A stretch of 64,000 bases of DNA from Mycobacterium sp. GA-1199 (GTDB lineage Bacteria > Actinomycetota > Actinomycetes > Mycobacteriales > Mycobacteriaceae), in assembly GCF_001500045.1 (NCBI RefSeq), contig NZ_LQIX01000023.1, forward strand, positions 124,001 through 188,000, written 5' to 3'. This document shows positions 17,511-26,761 of this stretch, in pieces. The position numbers and the translations under genes are program-made. Numbering within the stretch: the stretch's first letter is position 1; every line of letters starts with the position of its first letter. The notes under the pieces are model-generated. The model did not search any database. It worked only from the letters and a program-made list of their open reading frames with translations, and was not told where the DNA came from.

Positions 17511-17891
17511 GTGAGCGCAAACCCGGACCCAGGTTATTCACCCAACGACGGCGGTGGCGTCGGCGACACGCTGCGCCCGACGGAGGCGTTGGACTCCGAC
17601 GACGTGCGCAACGCCGACGGTGACGAGACCGTCGACCCGCCAGAAGGATGGCGTGAAGCCGACAAGATCAATGCCGACGGTGAGGTCGACGAGAGCCTCG
17701 ACGAGAAGCTCGCCGCCGAAGAGCCCGAGCAGCCCGAGCTGAACGAGCCGATGGGCGAGCCGAGCGGCGACACCGAGCTGCGCCCCGACGACGAGGTCGA
17801 TCGCATCGACCCCGACCAGCACGGCCGCGACGAAGGCCAGGTCGACGGCACCCCGGAGGACGGCGACTCGTTCTTCCCGGTGGTCGAATAG
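17511..17891 (+). CDS. Small acidic DUF5709-like protein
   Basis: 126 residues, very rich in Asp, Glu, Gly and Pro, with no hydrophobic core. The elements GYSPNDGGGVGDTLRP, DDVRNADGDETVDPPEGW and the C-terminal EDGDSFFPVVE recall the disordered actinobacterial DUF5709 type; this match is from memory. I chose the GTG at 17511 because everything downstream is compositionally uniform. It ends exactly one base before the glgX stop on the other strand, with no spacer. Function unknown; the SigF-like promoter hints at stress or stationary-phase expression. Confidence 0.6.
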   Translation: MSANPDPGYSPNDGGGVGDTLRPTEALDSDDVRNADGDETVDPPEGWREADKINADGEVDESLDEKLAAEEPEQPELNEPMGEPSGDTELRPDDEVDRIDPDQHGRDEGQVDGTPEDGDSFFPVVE

Positions 17892-20039
<2,148 letters not shown>

Positions 20040-20148
20040 TTCTCACTCCAGACGACGACACACATGGACAACGCGACGATACGGGTGTGCCCGATGCGGC
20101 AGCATCACAACCAACTCCGCACGAAATCACACTAGCCAGGAGAAACGC

Positions 20149-20970
20149 GTGCCCGCCCGCCCCGACCTGCCCGGTTACCGCACACTGCTGACCGGTTTCG
20201 ACGACGGGGTCGCGACCATCACGTTGAACCGGCCGCGGCAGCGCAACGCCGTCGGCGACGGCATGCGCACCGAACTCGCCGACGCCTACCGGCGACTCGG
20301 CCGCGACGACGAGGTGCGGGTCATTGTGCTGACCGGAACCCCGCCCGCGTTCTGCGCAGGAGCCGATCTGGCCGCCGGTGAGGACACCTTCGCCGTGCCG
20401 GGGGCAGGGTTCAGCGCGGCCGGAATCGACGTGCCCGCCTGGACGCTGCCCAAGCCGGTCATCGCGGCGGTCAACGGGCACGCGATCGGGCTGGGGCTGA
20501 CGCTGGCGTTGCAGTGCGACATCCGGTTCTTCGCCGCCGAGGGTCGCTACGGCGTCGTGCAGGTGCGACGCGGAGTCGTCGGCGACGCCTACTCGCACTG
20601 GATCCTTCCGCGCCTGGTCGGCGTCGCCACCGCGGCCGAAATCCTGTTGACCGGAGCGACTTTCGATGGTGCGCGGGCGGTCGAACTCGGCATCGGCAGC
20701 CGGGTGTTGCCCGCGCCGCAGGTGCTGTCCGCCGCGCTGGACCTCGCCCGCGACATCGCCGTCAACACCGCGCCGATGTCCGTGGCGGCCAGTAAGCGGC
20801 TGCTGTGGGACTCCTACGACCTGGACCGGTCGGCGGTCGGCGCCCGGGAGACCGAGATTCACCTGCGCCTGATGGGACACGACGACGCCAAGGAGGGTGT
20901 GCGCGCGTTCGTGGACGGCCGGGCGCCGTCGTGGACCGGTAAGCCCGTCGACCCGACGGCAGGGAACTAG
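20149..20970 (+). CDS. Enoyl-CoA hydratase/isomerase-family (crotonase) protein
   Basis: 273 residues of the crotonase fold. Oxyanion-hole segments are AFCAGADLAAGE and NGHAIGLGLTLALQCDIRF. Where canonical hydratases have a Glu pair, this protein has VRRGVVGDAYSHWILPRLVG, with Asp at the usual second Glu site and no first Glu, so it may be an isomerase or hydrolase rather than a hydratase. The GTG start has a strong CCAGGAG seven bases upstream. Its TAG stop shares CTAG with the convergent pncA stop. Confidence 0.86.
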   Translation: MPARPDLPGYRTLLTGFDDGVATITLNRPRQRNAVGDGMRTELADAYRRLGRDDEVRVIVLTGTPPAFCAGADLAAGEDTFAVPGAGFSAAGIDVPAWTLPKPVIAAVNGHAIGLGLTLALQCDIRFFAAEGRYGVVQVRRGVVGDAYSHWILPRLVGVATAAEILLTGATFDGARAVELGIGSRVLPAPQVLSAALDLARDIAVNTAPMSVAASKRLLWDSYDLDRSAVGARETEIHLRLMGHDDAKEGVRAFVDGRAPSWTGKPVDPTAGN

Positions 20971-21518
20971 ACGATCTGGACGCCGACCGCGCGCAAATCT
21001 TCGACGGCCTTGGCCGTCGACTCGACGCCGACTCCGGCGGTCAGGTCGAGCAGGACGCGCGTCGTGAAACCGTGGGCTACGGCGTCGGCCGCCGTTGCGC
21101 GCACGCAGTGGTCGGTCGCGATGCCGACCACGTCGACCTCATCGACCCCGCGTTGGCGCAACCAGTCGGCCAGCGACGTTTCGGTTTCGTCGCTGCCCTC
21201 GAAGCCGCTGTAGGCGGCCGAATACTCGCCCTTGGTGAAGACGGCCTCGACCGCGTCGGACCGCAACTGCGGATGAAAGTCGGCACCGGGGGTTCCGACG
21301 ACGCAGTGCCGTGGCCACGACGCCACGAAGTCGGGGTCATCGGAGAAGTGGTCACCGGGGTCGATGTGAAAGTCCTTGGTGGCCACCACATGTGCGTATT
21401 CGGTCTGGTCGATGAGCAACTGGCTGATGTTGTGGGCGACGTCGGTGCCGCCGCTGACGGCCAGCGAGCCGCCCTCGCAGAAGTCGTTCTGCACGTCGAC
21501 GACGATGAGCGCCTTCAT
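20967..21518 (-). CDS. pncA: Nicotinamidase/pyrazinamidase
   Basis: 183 residues closely matching M. tuberculosis PncA in layout. The catalytic triad D8, K96 and C138 and the metal ligands D49, H51, H57 and H71 all fall at the same numbers. It hydrolyses nicotinamide to nicotinate for NAD salvage and converts pyrazinamide to pyrazinoic acid. His57 is retained (Asp in M. bovis). Its stop shares CTAG with the convergent crotonase gene; the upstream membrane-protein gene ends 11 bp before its start. Confidence 0.95.
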   Translation of the reverse strand: MKALIVVDVQNDFCEGGSLAVSGGTDVAHNISQLLIDQTEYAHVVATKDFHIDPGDHFSDDPDFVASWPRHCVVGTPGADFHPQLRSDAVEAVFTKGEYSAAYSGFEGSDETETSLADWLRQRGVDEVDVVGIATDHCVRATAADAVAHGFTTRVLLDLTAGVGVESTAKAVEDLRAVGVQIV

Positions 21519-21529
21519 GCCCTCCGACG

Positions 21530-22861
21530 TTACCCGCCGAACAACAGGTACAGCCCGGTGAAGGTGTAGCCGACCATTACCAGCATCATCGCCAGCTGCC
21601 CAGTCAGTTGATGGGCCGACGGCAGCAGGCGCAAGGCCCGGTCATGCGCCGCGACCACACCGGCGACGTGCCCGGCCAGAACGAAGCCGACCTTGAGCGT
21701 CGCCAGCACCGCGGGGTGCTGCGACAGGAAGTAGCTGACCTCCGCGTCTTGCAGCCAGAACAGGTTCCACCCGCGAGCCAACGGGTCGGCGAGCAGGATG
21801 ATCGTCTGCTGACCACGCTCGACCAGGTAGGTCAGGTAGTGGGCGAACACATAGCCGATGACGATCGGGATCAGCGAGTGCGCCATCAACCCCGGCAACT
21901 GGCGGCGCCGGACGCGGTCCACACCGCCGGTGGCGATGGAGGCGAGCCAGAACGTCACCGCGACGACGGCTGCGAACGTCGCCAAGCCGGCGGTCCTGAT
22001 GAGGGTCGCGCTCAGCGTCGACGAGGAATGGTCGTCGACGAAGTTGCGCCATTCGGGCATGGCCGAAAAGCTGTCGAACGCGGTAGATCCCAGAAGCACA
22101 GCCATGACGGCGACGAGGCCCGGGCGTACCGGCAGCGACGGCAGATGGTCGAACGGGTTGCCGATCGCGATGCGGCCCGTGCCGGGGTCGCGGCGAAACG
22201 GCGACAGCCGCGAGGCCACCACGCTGTACATCTCGAAAGGGTCGGCCCGCGTGCACCAACGCTCACCACACACCAGCGCCCCGGCCAGCGTGACCACAAG
22301 GTAGATCAGCAGCCAAATACGGATTGCGTCAAGCGAACCCGGATCGGGACTGGCCAGCTCCAACCAGACGAACGCGAACAGCCCGAAGGCAGCGGGCCAG
22401 TATCCCAGCCACGCGGGGTAAGTCAGGCGCAGCGACCGTCCGCCCAGCAGCCGAAGGACCGCCCGCACCGGTGATATCGCCCGCCACACCGGCCCGATGA
22501 TCAGCGAGACCGCGACCAGGCCCACCCACAGCAGAACGTAGAACACACCGGGTAGTGGGTTCCTCGCGTCTTGGGGACCGAGGACGGCAGCCACACCGAC
22601 CCACACCGCGAAACCCAACCCGGCAAGCGCGAGGGCCCAACGGGTCACCGGCGCATCGATCACCGCCGTCACCCAACCAGGAAGGGGGCGAACCGAATTG
22701 TCCGGATCGAACCGCGGCTTCTTCCAAGCGAACGCCACCACCGCGAAGGTGAACGTCAACGCCCATGCGGCCCCGACCACCGCGTAGGTGAACGGAATCG
22801 GCAGATCCGTCGAACCGCCGAGGCCGTGGGCCAGTACGGAGACCGACGGCCCCGACATCAC
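21530..22861 (-). CDS. Polytopic membrane protein, last gene of a four-gene coupled operon
   Basis: 443 residues with roughly ten hydrophobic helices. The N-terminal VLAHGLGGSTDLPIPFTYAVVGA and HRALR-like AAHDRALRLL near the C-terminus contain conserved-looking His. I recall similar actinobacterial membrane proteins annotated as 'fenitrothion hydrolase' (FedB type), but that name is of doubtful value and no hydrolase motif is visible. GTG at 22861 and ATG at 22858 are adjacent starts; either touches the stop of the cupredoxin-like gene. Probably acts in the membrane with its three operon partners. Confidence 0.7.
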   Translation of the reverse strand: MMSGPSVSVLAHGLGGSTDLPIPFTYAVVGAAWALTFTFAVVAFAWKKPRFDPDNSVRPLPGWVTAVIDAPVTRWALALAGLGFAVWVGVAAVLGPQDARNPLPGVFYVLLWVGLVAVSLIIGPVWRAISPVRAVLRLLGGRSLRLTYPAWLGYWPAAFGLFAFVWLELASPDPGSLDAIRIWLLIYLVVTLAGALVCGERWCTRADPFEMYSVVASRLSPFRRDPGTGRIAIGNPFDHLPSLPVRPGLVAVMAVLLGSTAFDSFSAMPEWRNFVDDHSSSTLSATLIRTAGLATFAAVVAVTFWLASIATGGVDRVRRRQLPGLMAHSLIPIVIGYVFAHYLTYLVERGQQTIILLADPLARGWNLFWLQDAEVSYFLSQHPAVLATLKVGFVLAGHVAGVVAAHDRALRLLPSAHQLTGQLAMMLVMVGYTFTGLYLLFGG

Positions 22862-23283
22862 TGCTGAACTTGAACGGTGGCGATCACGCGATTCAGGTCA
22901 TGCAGTTCGATCTCGACGTTGCCGGGCACATCGACGGTGAACTGGAATTGCTGGCCAGGCGTCGGGTCCACCTTGAAGGTGTGCTCGGGCACCGAGTGCA
23001 CATGCAGTTCATCGGCTGCGTCGCTGTTGACCCGCAGCACGATCGGCTCGCCGACCTTGCCCTGGATCTGCGCGTTCGTCGGGTCGACGTTGCCGCCCTC
23101 GATCGTGACGTCGATGGTCAAGCGATCGGGCGGACGCTGCTGGTCGGGCATGTCCGCCGCGCCAACAGTCGACTGGGCGGGACTACTCGCTTCCGGTTCG
23201 GTATCGCGCGAGCCTCCGCAGCCGGCGACGACAAGTGTCGCGGCGAAGCAGATCGCGCCGGAACGGATGAGTGTCGGATTCAC
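22858..23283 (-). CDS. Lipoprotein with a cupredoxin-like domain
   Basis: 141 residues. The signal ends LVVAGC, a good lipobox. After a Ser/Pro/Glu linker, residues about 50-141 have the beta-sandwich pattern of cupredoxins: LTIDVTIEGGNV, GEPIVLRVNSDAADELHVHSVPEHTFKV and QFQFTVDVPGNVEIELHD. Histidines in HVHSVPEH could bind metal, but the Cys/Met ligands of blue copper proteins are missing. GTG at 23283 overlaps the stop of the small membrane gene in GTGA. Likely extracytoplasmic partner of the flanking membrane proteins. Confidence 0.72.
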   Translation of the reverse strand: MNPTLIRSGAICFAATLVVAGCGGSRDTEPEASSPAQSTVGAADMPDQQRPPDRLTIDVTIEGGNVDPTNAQIQGKVGEPIVLRVNSDAADELHVHSVPEHTFKVDPTPGQQFQFTVDVPGNVEIELHDLNRVIATVQVQQ

Positions 23284-23447
23284 GTTGTGCTTTCCCCGTT
23301 GGATTCTTCTCGTTTACGACGGTTCTTCATTGCTATGTAGACCACCACCCCGGCGACGACGATCGCCGGGGCGAAGGCGGGCACCGCTATCCAAATCGGA
23401 TGGTCGGCGAGGACCACGACATCGGCGCTGTCGGGCGCGCCCGTCAT
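23280..23447 (-). CDS. 55-residue single-pass membrane protein
   Basis: A short gene from ATG at 23447 to TGA at 23280. The protein starts MTGAPDSADVVVLADHP, has one transmembrane helix (about residues 18-39, IWIAVPAFAPAIVVAGVVVY) and ends with a basic, charged tail (KNRRKREESNG). Both ends overlap their neighbours by four bases: ATGA with the 616-residue gene and GTGA with the lipoprotein gene. That double overlap is strong evidence that it is translated. It is probably a small subunit of a membrane complex. No family recognised. Confidence 0.75.
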   Translation of the reverse strand: MTGAPDSADVVVLADHPIWIAVPAFAPAIVVAGVVVYIAMKNRRKREESNGESTT

Positions 23448-25294
23448 GATTGCGCACTGGGTTGTAGCTCGGCTTCACTTCCGCTGGGCTCGCTGCGGTT
23501 GATCCGGCCGCCGCCCCAGGTGACGCCGGCGACCATGGCGAGCGAGCACAGGAGCACCACCAGGCATCCGATGAGCCACAACGACTCTGGGATGTCCGGG
23601 CTGCGTTCGCGCTGGAGGATCGTGATCTCCGAGACGAACGGACGCGTCATGTTCGGCTCGGCGGGCACTTCCTCCGCGCCGATGCCGGGATCACCGGCCA
23701 GGTAGATCGGCACCGCCGTCAGCATCCGGCCGTCGTGGACACGCAGCAGCGTCTTCCATGTGCCGGAGACCGGCATCGGCTCGGTGGAGCGGTAGTGGCC
23801 GGGCCCGACCTGCTCGAGGTTGTCGACGAACATGCCTCGTTGGTTGGGCAGGCCGCCCTGCCAGCCGAGCACCGACACCCAGTTCGGATTCTCGCTGAGC
23901 AGGTTGGCGGGCGTGATCTGCACGTCGGCGGTGACGAACCGGGCGTCGTCATCGCCGGGGACTTCGGTCAAGACGATGGTGGCGTTGGCGTTCTCGGGCA
24001 CGTTGTAGCGCAGGCCGTTGGCGGCGGCGCCTCCGATCGCCAGCACCGTCAACACGACGAGGCCGACGCTCAGCGCCCGGCGCGGGAGCCGTTGTTCGGT
24101 CAACACCATGCCGATCAGCGCGCCGCACGCGCCGGTCAGGATGGCGACGGGTACGGACATCGCGAGCGCCTCGGGCCAGATGCTGCTAGGCCACGGCAGG
24201 TGGTAGACGGCGTTGATCCACAGCGACTCGAGCCACAGACCGACGGTGCCGACGCCCAGGCCGGCCACGGCGCCGTAGAGCACTGGACGCCTGATCAGCG
24301 GGGTCAGGCCGATGAGTTCGACTACGACGGCCGCGCCGAGATAGAGGGGGAACCAGTTGACCGGCGCGTCGAGCACGGGGGCGACGAGGAACGCCACGAT
24401 CCCGCGCAGGCCGATGGCGATGACGGCCGCAATGATCGCCGCGCCACGGCCGAGGAAGATGCGCGCGGCAACCAGGGCGAGCGCGGCCGCCGCGGCGATC
24501 AGCATGGGCTGGAAGACCTGGCGGAACTGCGGGACGCCGAAGTCGAACTCGATCTGGTAGACGGACATGCCGATCAGAACGCCGGCGAATGCCAGGTACT
24601 GGATGAATTTCAGACCGATACCGTCAGGCGGCGTGTCCGGTGTCCTGACCCGCTTTCCTTCGAGTTCGAGGTAGGCCGCGGCCAGGGTGGAAAAGCCTGC
24701 GCCACCGATCATCATCAGGTGGGTGGGGCCCCACAGCGTGACGTCCTGGCCGAAGATGCGGTGCCACATGTCGTCGAGGGGGAAACCGAGCAGCGCGTAC
24801 AGACCGCACCCGGCCATGACAATGCCGCCCACCGGGGCATACCAGTGGTCGGTGATGCGCACCGCGGCAGGACCGGGACGCTCTTCCTCACCGCGGGGCA
24901 GCACCATTGCGGTGCAGCCGGCGACGAAAATGCCGAATAGGCCGATGAGGATGAAGTAGTGAGCGGGGTTGGCGAGTGCGCCGTCGTCGCGACCGTTGCC
25001 GATGTGCAGGCTGACGTCCCAGATGAATCCGAACAGCGCGCAGATGATCGACGCGACGAATAGCGCGATGGGCAAGGCGACCCATGACGGACGCTTGAAG
25101 CGGCGTCCGGACCAGTCGCCGAGACGGGCCAACCACTCGATCTTGTGTGTGCGGTGCATCCAGCCGATCCACAACAGCACGACGGCGATCACAGCGGCGG
25201 CGATCGACAGACCGATGATCTCGTGGATGGCGGCGCCGCCGCCCTCACTCTGGGCCACTACCGAAATCTCTGAGGCTTTCCAAGTACTCGTCAT
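23444..25294 (-). CDS. Large polytopic membrane protein with C-terminal extracytoplasmic domain
   Basis: 616 residues with about 12 hydrophobic helices in the first 430 positions. The segment PLDDMWHRIFGQDVTLWGPT and HLMMIGG carry charged and His residues in or near helices, suggesting metal or ion chemistry. Residues about 435-570 form a beta-rich outer domain (VTADVQITPANL, VGPGHYRSTEPMPVSGTWKTLLRV) that resembles FixH/CopC-like immunoglobulin-type domains. One more helix follows near the C-terminus. First gene of a four-gene operon down to 21530. ATG at 25294 has AGGTGG upstream. Family not recognised; a copper or redox role would be inference only. Confidence 0.7.
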   Translation of the reverse strand: MTSTWKASEISVVAQSEGGGAAIHEIIGLSIAAAVIAVVLLWIGWMHRTHKIEWLARLGDWSGRRFKRPSWVALPIALFVASIICALFGFIWDVSLHIGNGRDDGALANPAHYFILIGLFGIFVAGCTAMVLPRGEEERPGPAAVRITDHWYAPVGGIVMAGCGLYALLGFPLDDMWHRIFGQDVTLWGPTHLMMIGGAGFSTLAAAYLELEGKRVRTPDTPPDGIGLKFIQYLAFAGVLIGMSVYQIEFDFGVPQFRQVFQPMLIAAAAALALVAARIFLGRGAAIIAAVIAIGLRGIVAFLVAPVLDAPVNWFPLYLGAAVVVELIGLTPLIRRPVLYGAVAGLGVGTVGLWLESLWINAVYHLPWPSSIWPEALAMSVPVAILTGACGALIGMVLTEQRLPRRALSVGLVVLTVLAIGGAAANGLRYNVPENANATIVLTEVPGDDDARFVTADVQITPANLLSENPNWVSVLGWQGGLPNQRGMFVDNLEQVGPGHYRSTEPMPVSGTWKTLLRVHDGRMLTAVPIYLAGDPGIGAEEVPAEPNMTRPFVSEITILQRERSPDIPESLWLIGCLVVLLCSLAMVAGVTWGGGRINRSEPSGSEAELQPSAQS

Positions 25295-25325
25295 CTACCC
25301 ACCTGCCAGAAGTCGGAGAAACTCC

Positions 25326-25499
25326 TTACTCGTCGGTAATGTTGCCAGAACCCTCGATCCCGAAACCAGGGGTATCAGGTAGCGACAACACGGATTGTCT
25401 CAAGCGTTGTGTTGGCCGCGGCCGGGTGGCCGTAGCGGTTGGCTGGCGGTAGTCGACGAGAGCGTCGAGCAGCGGAGCCTCAGACTGATCCATCGGCAT
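25326..25499 (-). pseudogene. Probable 5' remnant of an Orn/Lys/Arg decarboxylase gene
   Basis: A 57-codon frame starts at ATG 25499 (or the second ATG at 25493), touching the stop of the Zn-alcohol dehydrogenase gene. Its first residues, MDQSEAPLLDALVDYRQ, look like the start of actinobacterial ornithine/lysine/arginine decarboxylases. After that point the +1 frame reads NRYGH, the expected continuation, so a frameshift followed by loss of the rest is likely. The remaining bases to 25295 show nothing else apart from the leader of the 23444-25294 gene. The family assignment is from memory of the N-terminal pattern. Confidence 0.4.
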
Positions 25500-26677
25500 C
25501 AGGGCTTCAGAATGGTCTTGACCATGCCGTCTTCCTTCTTCTGGAAGGTTTCGTACGCGCCGGGAGCGTCGTCGAGCGGTAGCCGGTGGGTGGCGAACTG
25601 CTCGACGCCCAGCGGATCCTCGGCGGTCAACAACGGCATGATGTCGGGTACCCACTTTTTGACGTTGGCCTGGCCCATCCGCAGCTGGATCTGCTTGTCG
25701 AACAACGTCATCATGTTGATCGGGTCGGCGGCGCCGCCGTAGACGCCGGACAGGGAGATGGTGCCACCGCGTCGGACGAGGGCGATCGCGGAGTTCAAAG
25801 CGGCGAGCCGGTCGACGCCGGCGTTCTTCATCACGACGCGGCCGATGGGGGAGGGCAGGAAGCCGCTGGCGGTCTGCATGGTTTCGGCGACTGGCGATCC
25901 GTGCGCCTCCATGCCGACGGCGTCGACGACCGAATCGGCGCCCCGACCGTCGGTGTGGCTCTTGACGACCTCGTCGGTGTCGTCGGCGCGTAGATCGATT
26001 ACCTCATCGCAATAGGCGCGGGCGCGAGAGAGTCGCTCGTCGACAAGATCGATGCCGATGACCTTGCAGCCCTTGCGGTGCGCGGCGATCCGGCAGGCCA
26101 TCGAGCCGATCGGACCAAGACCGAGCACGACCAGGGTCCCGCCGTTGGGTACCGCCGCATACTCCACGGCTTGCCAGGCGGTGGGCAGGACGTCGGAGAG
26201 ATAGACGTAGCGGTCGTCGGGTCCATCGTGGGGAACCTTGATGTGTGTGTACTGCGCCTGCGGGACACGCAGGTACTCGGCCTGTCCGCCGGCGACTTCG
26301 CCGTAGAGCTTCGAGTAGCCGAACAGGGCGGCGCCCGTCCCTTGGTCACGGTTCTGAGTGGTTTCGCACTGGCTCTGCAGGCCGTGGTCACACATGAAGC
26401 AGTGGCCGCAGGAGATGTTGAAGGGGATCACCACGCGGTCGCCGGGCTGCAGACCGTCGACCTGGCTGCCGATCTCTTCGACGATTCCCATCGCTTCGTG
26501 GCCCAGGATGTCGCCGGGATTCATGAACGCGCCCAGCACCTCGTAGAGGTGGAGGTCCGAACCGCAGATGTTGGTGCTGGTGACTCGGATGATCGCGTCG
26601 GTGGGTTCCTTGATCGCGGGATCGGGCACGTTGTCGACGGACACCTTCCGACGACCCTGCCAGGTGACTGCTCGCAT
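25499..26677 (-). CDS. Zinc-dependent alcohol/formaldehyde dehydrogenase-like protein
   Basis: 392 residues of the medium-chain dehydrogenase superfamily. The catalytic Zn site includes Cys in NICGSDLH, then GHEAMG. The structural Zn site is four Cys in CGHCFMCDHGLQSQC. The NAD-binding loop is GLGPIGSMA. The insertions (GYSKLYGEVAGGQAEYLRVP) resemble glutathione-independent formaldehyde dehydrogenase and related NAD-dependent enzymes; the substrate cannot be fixed. ATG at 26677 has a perfect GAGGAGG site; the longer frame to 26728 is not needed. Confidence 0.9.
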   Translation of the reverse strand: MRAVTWQGRRKVSVDNVPDPAIKEPTDAIIRVTSTNICGSDLHLYEVLGAFMNPGDILGHEAMGIVEEIGSQVDGLQPGDRVVIPFNISCGHCFMCDHGLQSQCETTQNRDQGTGAALFGYSKLYGEVAGGQAEYLRVPQAQYTHIKVPHDGPDDRYVYLSDVLPTAWQAVEYAAVPNGGTLVVLGLGPIGSMACRIAAHRKGCKVIGIDLVDERLSRARAYCDEVIDLRADDTDEVVKSHTDGRGADSVVDAVGMEAHGSPVAETMQTASGFLPSPIGRVVMKNAGVDRLAALNSAIALVRRGGTISLSGVYGGAADPINMMTLFDKQIQLRMGQANVKKWVPDIMPLLTAEDPLGVEQFATHRLPLDDAPGAYETFQKKEDGMVKTILKP

Positions 26678-26761
26678 GCGCGCCTCCTCGTGGTCTGAGG
26701 ATGGCGTGCCCATTCGGCTGAGCGCCAAACTTCGGCTACTGCTCTGACGTGACCGCGGCGG

